Source: Candidatus Poseidoniaceae archaeon (GTDB lineage Archaea; Thermoplasmatota; Poseidoniia; Poseidoniales; Poseidoniaceae). From it: a DNA stretch of 18,477 nt. The notes under the pieces were generated by a model. That model saw nothing but the letters and a program-made list of their open reading frames with translations, was not told the DNA's origin and did no database searches. The DNA lies in NCBI GenBank assembly GCA_029250385.1, contig JAQXFJ010000014.1, positions 1-18,477 of the forward strand. The letters run 5' to 3'. The first letter of the stretch is position 1, and each line of letters opens with the position of its first letter. Position numbers and translations under genes: made by a program. Shown piece by piece: positions 1 through 10,500 of the stretch.

Positions 1-2268
1 CAAACCTCAAATGATGTAACATACCAAGCAAGTGATAACATCCAGTCAATTACTTACGGCGGTAAAAGTCCAAGTCAACAAAACGCAATTCAACTAAATG
101 GACTGCCTGATGAGTTCACTTTGACCTTAGGAGATACGCTTGGATACACCGGTAGAGAAGCAATAGATTCCATAATCATCCAACTTTCGAATGCCACTGA
201 AGCAAGAACGATGGACGGCGACCATTTCAGATTCTTTGTTAATCAAGATACCTCGGAGGCTAGTTTGAGTTTGAAAATTTCAGACATAATTAGTCTGAAA
301 AGATACTCACCTCAAGTTCCAGATGCCGTTGGGCCTGAGGGCAACTCAATTATCGAAATGGTTCGCAGCCAATCTTCACCATTCTATGTTTTACTTGAGG
401 ATGAGTCGCAATATGATGATGAATTCCTTGGCATGAATGGGCGCGTGATGTTGGACCCTCTGCCGTCTAACATCAATCTTGCATTCCCAAGCACTGTTGA
501 TTCATCTGGTCTTGAATTACCAAGTTTCGATGAAGGGGAAGGAATTGAATCGCTATCTTTCTTCCTCGGAGATTTGGTCGACTTTGGCTCTTCAGTTAAC
601 GATTTAATCTATGATTTTACTAAAGATCTAGTCGGTACAGAGGGAGACGAAGAAGACTTTTCTCTTGGTGTTGATTTGCTGACTGGTGAGGCGTTTAATC
701 TAACTGTAGACGTTAGAAAAGGCAACAACGGCTTGGATGAACCAATCTGGTCACATGGCATTGGTATGAATGCAAAAGAAGCTTCAGTACTCAATTTCAA
801 TCTGTCTCGTTTACCTTCACTAACACAATCGGATTTACAATCCGCTAACGATATTCTTGATGATTATAAAATAGACAAAAGCGAGGAAGGATTAGCTCTA
901 GATATTTTGACACGTTCAGCCATTACTCAAGCAGATATGCTGATTTCTGTTTTAGAGGACGGAACAATATATGATTTTGAAAGAAATTTACTCAATGAAA
1001 CATTGTTAGAAGAACAAGGGATTACCTTTGAATTCCGTCGAAGTTGGCACAACCGGCTTTGGTTGCCACAATTACCCGCTGGTGAAATATCTCTAGAGTA
1101 TGATTTTAGGATGATTGGTGACATACCTCAATACGAATTCGAATTGTTCCTTGGGCAATGGAAACCGCTAAGAGAGCAAATCAGTATAGTGATTAATGGC
1201 TTACAGGGGACAGATATGGACCTAGTAATCGACGGTTTAGACACCACTAAACCCAATGATGTTAGTGCAAATGCAGTATTCTTTACTCAAGATGATTTGA
1301 TAGTTCCAAGATTTAATGTAATAATGACTTATGATTTTGGTTCTAATTTAGATTCTGTTCATGCTACTTTCATAGATCGAATCGAAGATACCAGAGTTGA
1401 GGCATTGATTATTGATGTGGCTCAGTCAATGGAGTTTTCAGCAACCATTGGAGATATTTTCAATATAACTATGAATGTTCCAGAACAATTTAGAACACAG
1501 GGTAAATTCTCTGCGGAAAAATTGATGATTCAACAGATGCGCTATATCGATGGATTTTGGTGGCCTGCAACCACTTTCATGCGAAACCTACCGAGCGTGA
1601 TGTCATTATCAGCCATACCTGCTAATGATTTTGATATTAGAAAAGATACTTCATTCCAGGGAATGATGACACTTGATTACTCGTCTAATGGTGATGACTT
1701 GGATTTGTATTTAGAGGCTAGTGGTAGAGCTGTTGACTTCCGAGGCGATGTACTAATGATTGCTCAAGGGTTGCCATCAACTTTCAAACTTGAGCCAACC
1801 AGTGATTGGGGAATGAGAGTTGCTTCATCAGGGGAAGGAGTTGAAAGCTTATACATGAAACAAACCAACATTCCAGTCCAACCAGGAGTCATGGTTAACC
1901 GATTAGAATTAGTCGGAGAGGATCTTAAATCAGCGACTATAAAGGTCAAGAGAGGCCCATATGAATATCCTGTAATAATCCTAGAAGACATTACCTCGGG
2001 CCGAATTGTAGCAAGTTCTCAAGTCACCTCACAACCGGGCTACTATGTTGACTTCTTTGGCGATACCAAATTTGACGGTCGTGCAGTAATGTTAGATACT
2101 CAATTTACGGGTATAATTCCAGTATCTTCTTCTTTAGGTGTTAACGGCATGGTTTCAGACTTATCACTAATTGGCACTTTGACTGGTGGTAATGTTGAGA
2201 CTAGACACGTCTTGTTAGTGGAGCCAGTTACTTCGCTAATCGCTAGCACAATCGCAATGTTGGGTTGA
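1..2268 (+). CDS. Large beta-rich surface protein of unknown function, 5'-truncated by the window
   Basis: The reading frame is open from the first base, so the true start lies upstream and 755 residues are visible. A TTG at 121 could be read as a start, but codons 1-40 continue without a stop and have the same composition, so a partial gene is the better reading. I do not recognise the family. The sequence is acidic, Cys-free and rich in alternating hydrophobic residues, as expected of an extracytoplasmic beta protein. A motif L-P-x-x-[FIM]-x-L recurs at residues 35, 154, 530 and 591, with a variant carrying one extra residue at 358, suggesting repeated beta modules. Two Trp-containing segments (around 353 and 519) precede two of these copies. 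The C-terminus (about 735-755) is mildly hydrophobic but has no charged stop-transfer end. The tandem stop TGA TAA is followed at once by the next gene, so the two are probably cotranscribed. Confidence 0.8.
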   Translation, partial: QTSNDVTYQASDNIQSITYGGKSPSQQNAIQLNGLPDEFTLTLGDTLGYTGREAIDSIIIQLSNATEARTMDGDHFRFFVNQDTSEASLSLKISDIISLKRYSPQVPDAVGPEGNSIIEMVRSQSSPFYVLLEDESQYDDEFLGMNGRVMLDPLPSNINLAFPSTVDSSGLELPSFDEGEGIESLSFFLGDLVDFGSSVNDLIYDFTKDLVGTEGDEEDFSLGVDLLTGEAFNLTVDVRKGNNGLDEPIWSHGIGMNAKEASVLNFNLSRLPSLTQSDLQSANDILDDYKIDKSEEGLALDILTRSAITQADMLISVLEDGTIYDFERNLLNETLLEEQGITFEFRRSWHNRLWLPQLPAGEISLEYDFRMIGDIPQYEFELFLGQWKPLREQISIVINGLQGTDMDLVIDGLDTTKPNDVSANAVFFTQDDLIVPRFNVIMTYDFGSNLDSVHATFIDRIEDTRVEALIIDVAQSMEFSATIGDIFNITMNVPEQFRTQGKFSAEKLMIQQMRYIDGFWWPATTFMRNLPSVMSLSAIPANDFDIRKDTSFQGMMTLDYSSNGDDLDLYLEASGRAVDFRGDVLMIAQGLPSTFKLEPTSDWGMRVASSGEGVESLYMKQTNIPVQPGVMVNRLELVGEDLKSATIKVKRGPYEYPVIILEDITSGRIVASSQVTSQPGYYVDFFGDTKFDGRAVMLDTQFTGIIPVSSSLGVNGMVSDLSLIGTLTGGNVETRHVLLVEPVTSLIASTIAMLG

Positions 2269-2272
2269 TAAA

Positions 2273-2866
2273 ATGGCTAGTGATGAGATGATATTCAATG
2301 ATGAGGATGAACTCCTTGTTCACGAAGATTCCATTTATGAGACTACTCAAATGACTGAGGAAGAACTAGCAATTCTTCAAGCCTCAAAAGATGCGGCTCA
2401 ATTTGTTAAAGATATTCAAAAAGAAATAACGCCAAATCGAGTGGCAATGGCAGGATTAATCGTAATGTTGCTTATTGGTGCCATCTTTAGCACATGGTAC
2501 TGGGTAATACCACGGGACTCAGTAATGGTTGAGACTTTGTATATGCAACGCAGTGGTCATTTAGTGATGTCTGAAATTCACAATACGGGAAGTCGAGAGA
2601 TTACCGACGTTGAATTTGACGTTAAATTTCAATCTTTAGAAGGTGAAATATTAGATTCGATGGGTATTGATGTAGATGTCATTTCGGCTCACTCTTCAGT
2701 TGCTGGTGATGATGTTGAAATGTTAGTCGCTGGCTATACGGTATGGGATAATTATGTAATTGCTATCGACTTGAAATATACCGATCACAACGGTAATCGG
2801 CAGTTTGAAATCTGGACTCACGAAGTTGGTGATTGGGCATGGGAAGAATTCAAAGATAGAACTTGA
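2273..2866 (+). CDS. Single-pass membrane protein with outside Ig-like (FxLYD-like) domain
   Basis: This 197-residue protein has a strongly acidic N-terminal region (residues 1-50, rich in Asp and Glu), then one hydrophobic segment (about 60-82) ending in a Trp/Arg-containing border, then a domain of about 110 residues. There is no cleavable signal peptide, so the hydrophobic segment is probably a signal anchor with the N-terminus inside. The C-terminal domain contains an 'HNTGSREITDVEFDVKF' strand pair that resembles FxLYD or other Ig-like beta-sandwich domains, and it shares the NTG motif with the next two proteins. The ATG lies 4 bases after the preceding stop codon and has no visible Shine-Dalgarno sequence, so translation may depend on coupling to the gene upstream. 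The stop codon overlaps a possible TTG start of the protease gene. A role as an accessory or assembly factor for the neighbouring surface proteins is inference from position only. Confidence 0.75.
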   Translation: MASDEMIFNDEDELLVHEDSIYETTQMTEEELAILQASKDAAQFVKDIQKEITPNRVAMAGLIVMLLIGAIFSTWYWVIPRDSVMVETLYMQRSGHLVMSEIHNTGSREITDVEFDVKFQSLEGEILDSMGIDVDVISAHSSVAGDDVEMLVAGYTVWDNYVIAIDLKYTDHNGNRQFEIWTHEVGDWAWEEFKDRT

Positions 2867-2922
2867 TTACCGCCTCACACAATACCCCAAGCAATAAAGC
2901 GCAGCAGAACTGGGCATATATT

Positions 2923-5900
2923 ATGCAAAGCAAGCGTTCTGCATGGGGAGTGATTTTCCTTGTAGCGTTGTTTATTTTGCAAGGAACCTCCCAATTAGCG
3001 TCCAACAATGAGCCTAGTCAGACGGAAATAACTGAAAATAACGGTATCGAATGGGTTAGTTTTGAACTAAAAGACGGTGTTTATCACGATGCAGTTGGGA
3101 CTTACGATAATTCAACTAGTAAAGAGTCTAGAGAAGTAATAGCCAATACGGTTTTGGGAACCTTTAGCGAATCTGGTTTAGTATTATCACGTCTCATCAG
3201 TGCAGAATTTCTCCAGCCAAGGGATGACCTGCGATTGGCATTAATTGATTCAGATATCAATCTGAAAGAAGCCAGAGCACAAATCAATGACATAGAGGGG
3301 CTGGTTATTAGGGAGTATTTATCGCCATCAGGATTAGTTGTTCAAGGGACTCAAACTGCTTTTGAGCAGTTGTCGATGTTGGAAAACATCGCCTCAATTC
3401 AAAACGTTCCTATTGCCTTGATAATAGAACCAAACCTTCTGGATGTCTTACTTTTGCAGGGTTCTGAAGAATCACTAGTAGGTGAAAGGGTGAGGCTTGA
3501 AGGTTGGCGCGGCGAGAATGGACTAGAACAAACTGTTTCATTGAGTGATGGTATCTCAGAGGTTAAACAAGACTTACTGGATGTGGTTAATTGGTCAATT
3601 ACAGATGAAATAATGTGGGATAGTGGCCGATTTGAAGGTGATTTAACTACTGCCAATATAATTGAGTTAGCATCCCAACCAGCGCTAAAATTACTTCGCT
3701 TCAATCCTGCTTTCCAAGTCCATAATAACAATGCTGGTAGCCATATGAAATCTAACAGCATGCAAATTTACTTCACCACGGACCTTGATGGTTCAGGCCA
3801 AACTGTTGCAGTTGCCGATTCGGGTCTAGATGAAGATCATGGCGATTTTGGTTCTCGTGTGGTGGCTAATAATGATGTCATCAATGATGGCTCTACCGCA
3901 GATCGATGGTCTGGCCACGGTACTCATGTTTCATGCACGGTGCTTGGTGATGGCAATCGTGGTGGTTATTCCGGTGTTGTTCCTGCAGCAGACTTGTATT
4001 TTCAAGCTATGGAGAACGATAACACTGGGAACTTTCAATCCCCTTCCCTAAACAGCCTACTCAATTCTGCCTACAGCGCAGGGGCAAGAACTCATACTAA
4101 TTCATGGGGTAATTCTGGAGGCTTTGGTGAATACTCTTCAGAAAGCCAAGACGTCGATGATCGGGCTAATTATTATGACCGTTATTATAGCGGTGGAGAA
4201 GGATTAACCATTCTATTTGCTGCAGGTAACGATGGTCCTGATTCTGATACCATTACTCCTCCATCTACTGCCAAGAATGCAGTGACCGTTGGAATGCATC
4301 AAAACCGTTACCAAGGTGCTCCAGATTTCATAATGGAGGGCTCATCTCGAGGCCCGCTTGATGATGGCAGAATCAAACCCGATATTTTGGCACCTGGTGG
4401 TTATGTGCGCTCATGTCGTGCCCAAGAGGCCGCAGATACAGGTGGTTCCAGTTGGTCTAGTACATGGTATCTAGAATATACCGGAACCTCAATGGCTACA
4501 CCAAATGCTGCTGGGGCGGCAGCCATGATTAGAGAATATTTGGAAGAGATTGCCCTTCGACAATCACCTCAAGGAGCCCTTGTCAAAGCCCTTTTGATAC
4601 TAGGAGCGGAGGATATCGGTGCTAGAGATATCCCAAATAATGACGAGGGCTGGGGCCGAGTAAACTTACGCAATTCGCTTGCACCTCCTGACGGACAAGG
4701 CGTTTGGGTCGATGATAGGTCGCTACTCTCAGCAACAGGTAATTCCAAATCATACACCTTTGATATCGATTCAGCTGGTGACCAATTCAAAGCAGTGCTT
4801 GCTTGGTCAGATGAATATGCATCAACGTGGTCAAGCACCCAATTGGTAACTAATTTAAATTTAGAAATTACTGACCCGAATGGGTTAATCTATCTAGGCA
4901 ATGATTTTGCTAATGGTCGCTCAACAACTGGAGGCAGTGCAGATTCTTTGAACAATGTAGAGGTAGTTTTGATAGATTCAGCAATTATTGGGACATGGAC
5001 TGTAAAGGTGATTGATGGCAATCATGGTGGTAGTAGGTCACAACCATTTTCGCTGGCAGTTATGGGTCATGGCATCAATGACCTCAAACCAGACTTAGTG
5101 ATGATTGAATCTGGATATAGTATAGATATTGCTATCCCTAGCGTGGGGCAGCAAACAGAATTAATTTGTTTGCTAGAAAATACCGGTAATATACGTTCAG
5201 ACCCTTTTGATGTTACGCTCGAGGTCAACGGTGTGGAACTAAACTCACAATCAATGGAACTCAGCGGCGGAGCAGACCGTGAATTAGTATGGTCATGGAC
5301 ACCGCAAACCGCTGGCGAGAACACAGTGTCCTTCATTATCGATAAAGACCAACTAGTTGTTGAAACTCTCGAAAATAACAATCGTCTTGACATAATTGTA
5401 AATGTTTCTGAACCGGGAGTTGCCATCACTTCCTTACAACAAACCTCTGTTTTACAAGACGCCAAACAGACTTCAACTACTTGGCAGATTAGTTTACAAA
5501 ATACTGGTTTATTGCCAACCAATGCCTCTATTGCCTATTCAACCATTTTATCAGTAAATAATGGCAGTGTAATGGATTGGTATGTTGGGCTTTCGGGAAG
5601 TGATTATTCGCTTGAGGGTAGGGAGTCAACAGACCTAACGGTAACTGCGCTACATCAAGAGTCTCCATTGCCGGGAATATATCAGATTAATCTAATCGGG
5701 CAAGACCTTGATAATAGTATATCTGAGCAATATTACGTTGAATTATCCGTAGGTGAAATACCTGATATTGAGATAGTTACAGATTACGACATTGTTCCTG
5801 TCCACCCAATAGAGCCAACTTCGGTACCAATTTATTTGTTTAACACCGGCAATGCAGAGATTGCTTACGATCTTCAAGTCCAATCACCTAACGGCTGGGA

Positions 5901-7485
5901 TGCCAATTTTATTCAAGATTTTACACCTAGCCAATTTGCCACTTCACCACTTGTCGAGGCTAACGGTTTTGCCACCTTGGACATGATAATTGAACCTCCA
6001 TCTGTGGTGCCAAATTCTGGCTATCAAACATTGGTTACTTTAAGCGTCACTTCTAAAACAACTCCAGCAGTAAACTGGTTAATTGAAGTGCCTATTGAGG
6101 TTGAGGCAGTTAAATCTGTACAAGTTAGAAGCGATACTTCGGTGGTTAATCTTCAGCCTGATTCTCAATTAGTCATGGTTTTTACCATCGAAAACAAGGG
6201 TAATTTACCAGTCGAATTATCACCAACATTTATTCTTCCTCGAGGTATACAAGTGATTAGTTCAACAGGTGTCATAGATTTAGCAGTGGGTGAATCAGAA
6301 ATATATCTCACAACATTGCAATTATCAAGCAGTGCAAAATCAGGAGAAGCGAAAGTACATTTTGACAACGGTTCTGATCGGTTTACTTGGAGCGATTACC
6401 TTGAAGTACAAATTTATCCTAAACCAAGTCTATCGTTTGAAAAGGTAATTTATCCTGATGGTCAAGAGTATTCTGCTACATTCTTTGGTTCTGGAACTCA
6501 CCCTGCTGGAGCGGAATTACAATTTATCTGGACTTTAACCAACGATGCAGATGTTCAATGGCAACCTGTTGTTAGTTCGATTAGCGATTCCAAACTTTCC
6601 GTTGCTTGCGGCTCACTTGACACAATAGGTTATCAAGAGTCAACCCAGTTAACCTGTAATGTGTTTACAAGCTCCGAAAGTTTACCATTTAGCGAGCCTA
6701 GTTTCATTCTAGAGTTTGCTGGTACTGGGGCTGATTATTCCGAACAATTTTCCCTTTACATAGGTGGCTATGAGGAGGTATCCTGGTCAGAATTATCATC
6801 AGATAATTTCACCGAAGGAAAGGCACAGGAAGTCCAAATTTTAGTAACTAATACCGGTACTTTACCGTTTAATTACCTGGCCAGTTTCGACTCAAATAAG
6901 GATTGGAAAGTAGATGTTATCGGCGATGGGATAGTCGATCTTGAAGTTGGTGAGTCAAGAACCTTGAAATTCACAGTCAAACCAACAAGTTCCGGGTTGA
7001 GTGACCTCACTATCCAATTTACTGGGATAGAAAACTCGGCAGAGAATAACTACGTCTTTACTGCCAATGCACAAGAGAGTCCGTCAGAAAATACCGCACT
7101 TGGCATTCCGGCGACTCAAATCGGAATGATTCTCGCGGTAATTTTATTGGTACTAATAATCGGTCTAGTAATTCTTAAACCAACTAATCGGCAACAGGCT
7201 GCTCCGCCGATGGTGCCATTTATTCAACCCCAAAGTGCCATAGTCCAACCAAGACCTCCAATGATGAATTTATCAGTTCCACCAGTTCAAACTACAATGC
7301 CAAGCCAAGTTGTCACCCCTGCGCCAATCTGTTGGAATTGTCGCAAACCGATTGAGGGGAAGGTCGTTGGTTGTCCCCAATGTGGTGCTAGATATCACGC
7401 TGAAAACATCGATGGTTGCGATATTAATTCAGTTGAAAACTGCTTGAGTTGTCAATCACCATCTTCGACTTTTATTAGCGAATAA
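2923..7485 (+). CDS. Membrane-anchored subtilisin-like (S8, KP-43-like) protease with Ig-like repeats and RING-like zinc finger
   Basis: This predicted exported serine endopeptidase has 1520 residues from ATG 2923. That start gives a classical signal peptide (about 1-26). TTG 2863 would add 20 residues and overlap the gene before, and cannot be excluded. After a long prodomain, the S8 catalytic residues are Asp299 (VADSG), His332 (GHGTH), oxyanion Asn436 (AAGND) and Ser523 (GTSMATP). The 'IPNNDEGWGRVNL' stretch and the beta-barrel that follows (about 570-720) are typical of KP-43-type subtilases. A CARDB-like domain (about 725-825) and further Ig-like domains with NTG motifs reach to about 1395. 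A membrane helix (about 1400-1421) and a Pro-rich linker lead to a cytoplasmic Cys/His cluster: C1470, C1473, C1484, C1487, H1492, C1499, C1507, C1510. All active-site residues are present, so the enzyme should be active. Likely role: digestion of external protein while tethered to the cell. The substrate is unknown. Confidence 0.9.
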   Translation: MQSKRSAWGVIFLVALFILQGTSQLASNNEPSQTEITENNGIEWVSFELKDGVYHDAVGTYDNSTSKESREVIANTVLGTFSESGLVLSRLISAEFLQPRDDLRLALIDSDINLKEARAQINDIEGLVIREYLSPSGLVVQGTQTAFEQLSMLENIASIQNVPIALIIEPNLLDVLLLQGSEESLVGERVRLEGWRGENGLEQTVSLSDGISEVKQDLLDVVNWSITDEIMWDSGRFEGDLTTANIIELASQPALKLLRFNPAFQVHNNNAGSHMKSNSMQIYFTTDLDGSGQTVAVADSGLDEDHGDFGSRVVANNDVINDGSTADRWSGHGTHVSCTVLGDGNRGGYSGVVPAADLYFQAMENDNTGNFQSPSLNSLLNSAYSAGARTHTNSWGNSGGFGEYSSESQDVDDRANYYDRYYSGGEGLTILFAAGNDGPDSDTITPPSTAKNAVTVGMHQNRYQGAPDFIMEGSSRGPLDDGRIKPDILAPGGYVRSCRAQEAADTGGSSWSSTWYLEYTGTSMATPNAAGAAAMIREYLEEIALRQSPQGALVKALLILGAEDIGARDIPNNDEGWGRVNLRNSLAPPDGQGVWVDDRSLLSATGNSKSYTFDIDSAGDQFKAVLAWSDEYASTWSSTQLVTNLNLEITDPNGLIYLGNDFANGRSTTGGSADSLNNVEVVLIDSAIIGTWTVKVIDGNHGGSRSQPFSLAVMGHGINDLKPDLVMIESGYSIDIAIPSVGQQTELICLLENTGNIRSDPFDVTLEVNGVELNSQSMELSGGADRELVWSWTPQTAGENTVSFIIDKDQLVVETLENNNRLDIIVNVSEPGVAITSLQQTSVLQDAKQTSTTWQISLQNTGLLPTNASIAYSTILSVNNGSVMDWYVGLSGSDYSLEGRESTDLTVTALHQESPLPGIYQINLIGQDLDNSISEQYYVELSVGEIPDIEIVTDYDIVPVHPIEPTSVPIYLFNTGNAEIAYDLQVQSPNGWDANFIQDFTPSQFATSPLVEANGFATLDMIIEPPSVVPNSGYQTLVTLSVTSKTTPAVNWLIEVPIEVEAVKSVQVRSDTSVVNLQPDSQLVMVFTIENKGNLPVELSPTFILPRGIQVISSTGVIDLAVGESEIYLTTLQLSSSAKSGEAKVHFDNGSDRFTWSDYLEVQIYPKPSLSFEKVIYPDGQEYSATFFGSGTHPAGAELQFIWTLTNDADVQWQPVVSSISDSKLSVACGSLDTIGYQESTQLTCNVFTSSESLPFSEPSFILEFAGTGADYSEQFSLYIGGYEEVSWSELSSDNFTEGKAQEVQILVTNTGTLPFNYLASFDSNKDWKVDVIGDGIVDLEVGESRTLKFTVKPTSSGLSDLTIQFTGIENSAENNYVFTANAQESPSENTALGIPATQIGMILAVILLVLIIGLVILKPTNRQQAAPPMVPFIQPQSAIVQPRPPMMNLSVPPVQTTMPSQVVTPAPICWNCRKPIEGKVVGCPQCGARYHAENIDGCDINSVENCLSCQSPSSTFISE

Positions 7486-7510
7486 CGGCGAGGGTGAATT
7501 ATTCCTAAAA

Positions 7511-7533
7511 TCCCACTTTTCAGGGTGGTTTTT
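7511..7533 (+). terminator. Possible weak terminator after the protease gene
   Basis: CCAC and GTGG can form a 4-base stem around a short loop, followed directly by five T residues (7529-7533). Archaeal termination depends mainly on T-runs, so this could end some transcripts of the upstream genes. The stem is short and the call is weak. Confidence 0.22.
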
Positions 7534-7582
7534 CGGCACAATAAAGGATAGGCTTTTGATACTAAGTCGTTCACCGCTAATC

Positions 7583-10500
7583 ATGCTCAACCGAAGGGAA
7601 AGTGTGTCTCGTGCTAATCGAGCAGCATTTTTCTTAGTCAGTCTGATGTTAGTATCTTTACTACCTCTGATTGCAACACCCGTTTCAGCAGCACCTAGTA
7701 TCAGCCTAAATGTCTCTCCTAATTCATTAGAAGTCAATCCAGGTGATTCAGGTGAATATACTGTTAGAGTGACTAATACCGGGAGCGATCCGGTTACGGT
7801 AAATCTACAAGCCAGCAATGAACCAGGTGAGGATTGTAATGGTTTTACTTCAACAATCGGTCAAATCACTGGACAAATTGACGCTGGAGCTACCGAAGAG
7901 ACTACAATGAACGTCACCGTTGCTCAAACAGTAGAAGCAGATACAGCATGTGATACCACTGTAACTGCAAGTATTACTGCGGTAATTGGCGCACCTGCGG
8001 CTGAGATACCGGAACCGTCAACAGAAACCGTCACTACTACCACTGGTGATGGTTCAGGTGGAGGGCTTTGGAGTGTTGATTTATACTTTGATGGAGTCAA
8101 AGATCGCAATGACAAGACCATTACTTACACCGGCTCTTCATCATTAATTGAATATATGATTACGGTTGAAAATACCGGGCAACAAAATTCGACTACAGTA
8201 AACTTGACTCTTGAAGAGCGAGATGATAGTGGCTGCGGCAATACTGGCGATTTAGAAGCAACATTAAGCGATAATACGGTGACTTTAGATGCCGAAGACG
8301 AGGATGATGATGATGCAAACAAACAAGTTGTATATGTCGAAGTTGAAGTTCCAGATGGCCAGGAGGCTGATGATTACTGTTGGGAGGTGACCGGTACTGT
8401 AACCACGCCAAACCCTACTGAAGAAGTGACTGATACGGTCAATTTAGAACTTGAGGTGCCAGTTCTCAAAGAATGTTCAATGTCGTTATCTAAAACCACA
8501 TTAAACCTTAACCCAAACCAAGAAGGGAGTTTTTCAGCAACTCTAACCAACGATGGAAATAGTGACTGGTCAGTTACTATGACTAGATCTGGTGAGCGCG
8601 CTAGTTGGGTTACATTTGACGGTCCATCAAGTGGTGTCTTGCCATACGGTGATGGTAGTGGAACCAAAGCATTTGACTTCAAAGTCACACCAGATGACTC
8701 CGAGAATGCCGGTTCTTCAAATTCAATAACAATTCAAGCCAAAGACGGAAATACAGTGAAATGCAGTAAAGTCATCTCAATAGTACTTGGTCAATCATTT
8801 GGCGCGCAACTCAGTTTAACAACTCAGTCACTGGGCCCAATTGAGCCAGGTGAAAATCGCACCTCTTCGGTCACAGTCACCAATACTGGAAACGGGCAAG
8901 ATAACTTGAGAATCTCTGTATCTTCTGCTCCATCTGGATGGGGTGTTCAATTAGAACAGTCTACTGTGACAGTTAACAGTCGTCACGGTGCTGGTAAATC
9001 AGTCATTGTCCAATACTCAGTTTCAGTGCCACTTAATGCATTGGCTACCGAAAGTATAGAATTGACCTTTTCAGTTTTACCTGCTGGTGGGGGTGCGGCT
9101 TACCAAAGTAAAATTCTGACAGTAACGGTAAGCGAAACTCACGGGATGTCCTCAAGTTCAGTAATCCCCTCAGATAGTAACGGATATATTTCACAAACTG
9201 GCGATTATAATGATGTCTTAGTATTTCCAATTGAAATTGAAAATCTTGGTAATAATGATGATGTTTTTAGATTTTACACTAAACAACAACGCCCATCATC
9301 CGGATCAAACTGGGATATTTCTTTCACCGATTTAGTCGGTGATACCAAGAGTGAATTCAATGTCCCTGCAAGACAAAGCTTAGTAATCAATGTCAACGTT
9401 CTTGTTCCTAATGTTGGTAACTATAACAACAACGACATAATCATCGAGATAACTAACTTAGAACATTCAACCAATGATGACGATGATGGCGACGGCCTGC
9501 CAGATAACAAGGCACAATTCACTATTAGGGCAATTAAAAACAATATCACCTATTCTATGGAAACTAGATTTGGCGATGGAGATTACAACTCAGTGACTAT
9601 TGACAATAAAGCTGCCTCGGTAATTTTAGCCCCAGAAGGCACTATGACCTTTGAATTCTGGATTGAGAACGTCGGTACTCCTCAAGTAGGCCCTTCGGGT
9701 CTGTTGAGAACAGATTTAGCAGTAATTGACATCAATGGACTTGAAGGAATTGCGACAAGACAGATATTTGTTGATGGTGAACTATATGATGGCAGTGTGC
9801 CAATAACTACTAAGTATGCGATATTTAATTTGACTTCGCAAACCTATGTATTAAATGAAAACGGGCAACCATTCTTGGCTGAATCAGAGTTAGGAGCTAA
9901 TTCAATTATGCTCAGCAATAATATCAGTTCTTTTGGTAATGAAGTAAGGAAGTTCAAACAAAAAGTCATGGTAATTGTTGAGGTAAGTCCAAGTGCCCAA
10001 ACAGGTGATGTTGGAATACTAGAAGTGGTCGTATTCAGCCAAGAAAATGCTGCCGACAGGACTTCTGGCAGACTTGTGTTAAATTTGGAAGTTCAAACTA
10101 TCTATGACATTCAATTTGATGACAGCGTGAAACTTTACTATGAATTGGAATACCCGGACCGGAAAGAGATACCAGTTTCTATCGTTAACGATGGTAATAC
10201 TCGTACCCAATTCATAATTTATACACCAGAGAGTTTCAGAGGCTGGTCAGTTGAACTTGACAGAGCAGACTCCAGTTGTTCAACTATTTCTGAAGGGCTG
10301 AAGTGTTGGGCAGATGTCGATGAAGTAATCGAAATCACTGCCCTTGTAAGGCCATCATATGATATGGAAATAAAAGATAACTACACATTTACGCTATCTG
10401 TCGAGCCTGTGGAAATTGGTGTTGTTGGGCGTGAAAATATCGAAATTTCAGTACTTGGTGAACCTGATGATGGCCCCCTCGGGCTTGGTCTTTCTCAGGG

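Noticed and set aside
5067..5522. Minus-strand frame of 151 codons inside the protease gene
   Set aside because: It is antisense to well-formed CARDB/Ig-like domains; no start signal or recognisable domain.
7491..7550. GGGTGAATTATT after the protease stop resembles the nuo junction element with an ATT in place of ATG
   Set aside because: Reading from the ATT meets a stop after 16 codons, and no gene follows in that frame. Probably chance.
8289..8325. Asp/Glu-rich low-complexity run as a repeat or assembly artefact
   Set aside because: Codons vary (GAC, GAG, GAT, GAA) and the frame is kept; it is a normal acidic loop in a marine surface protein.
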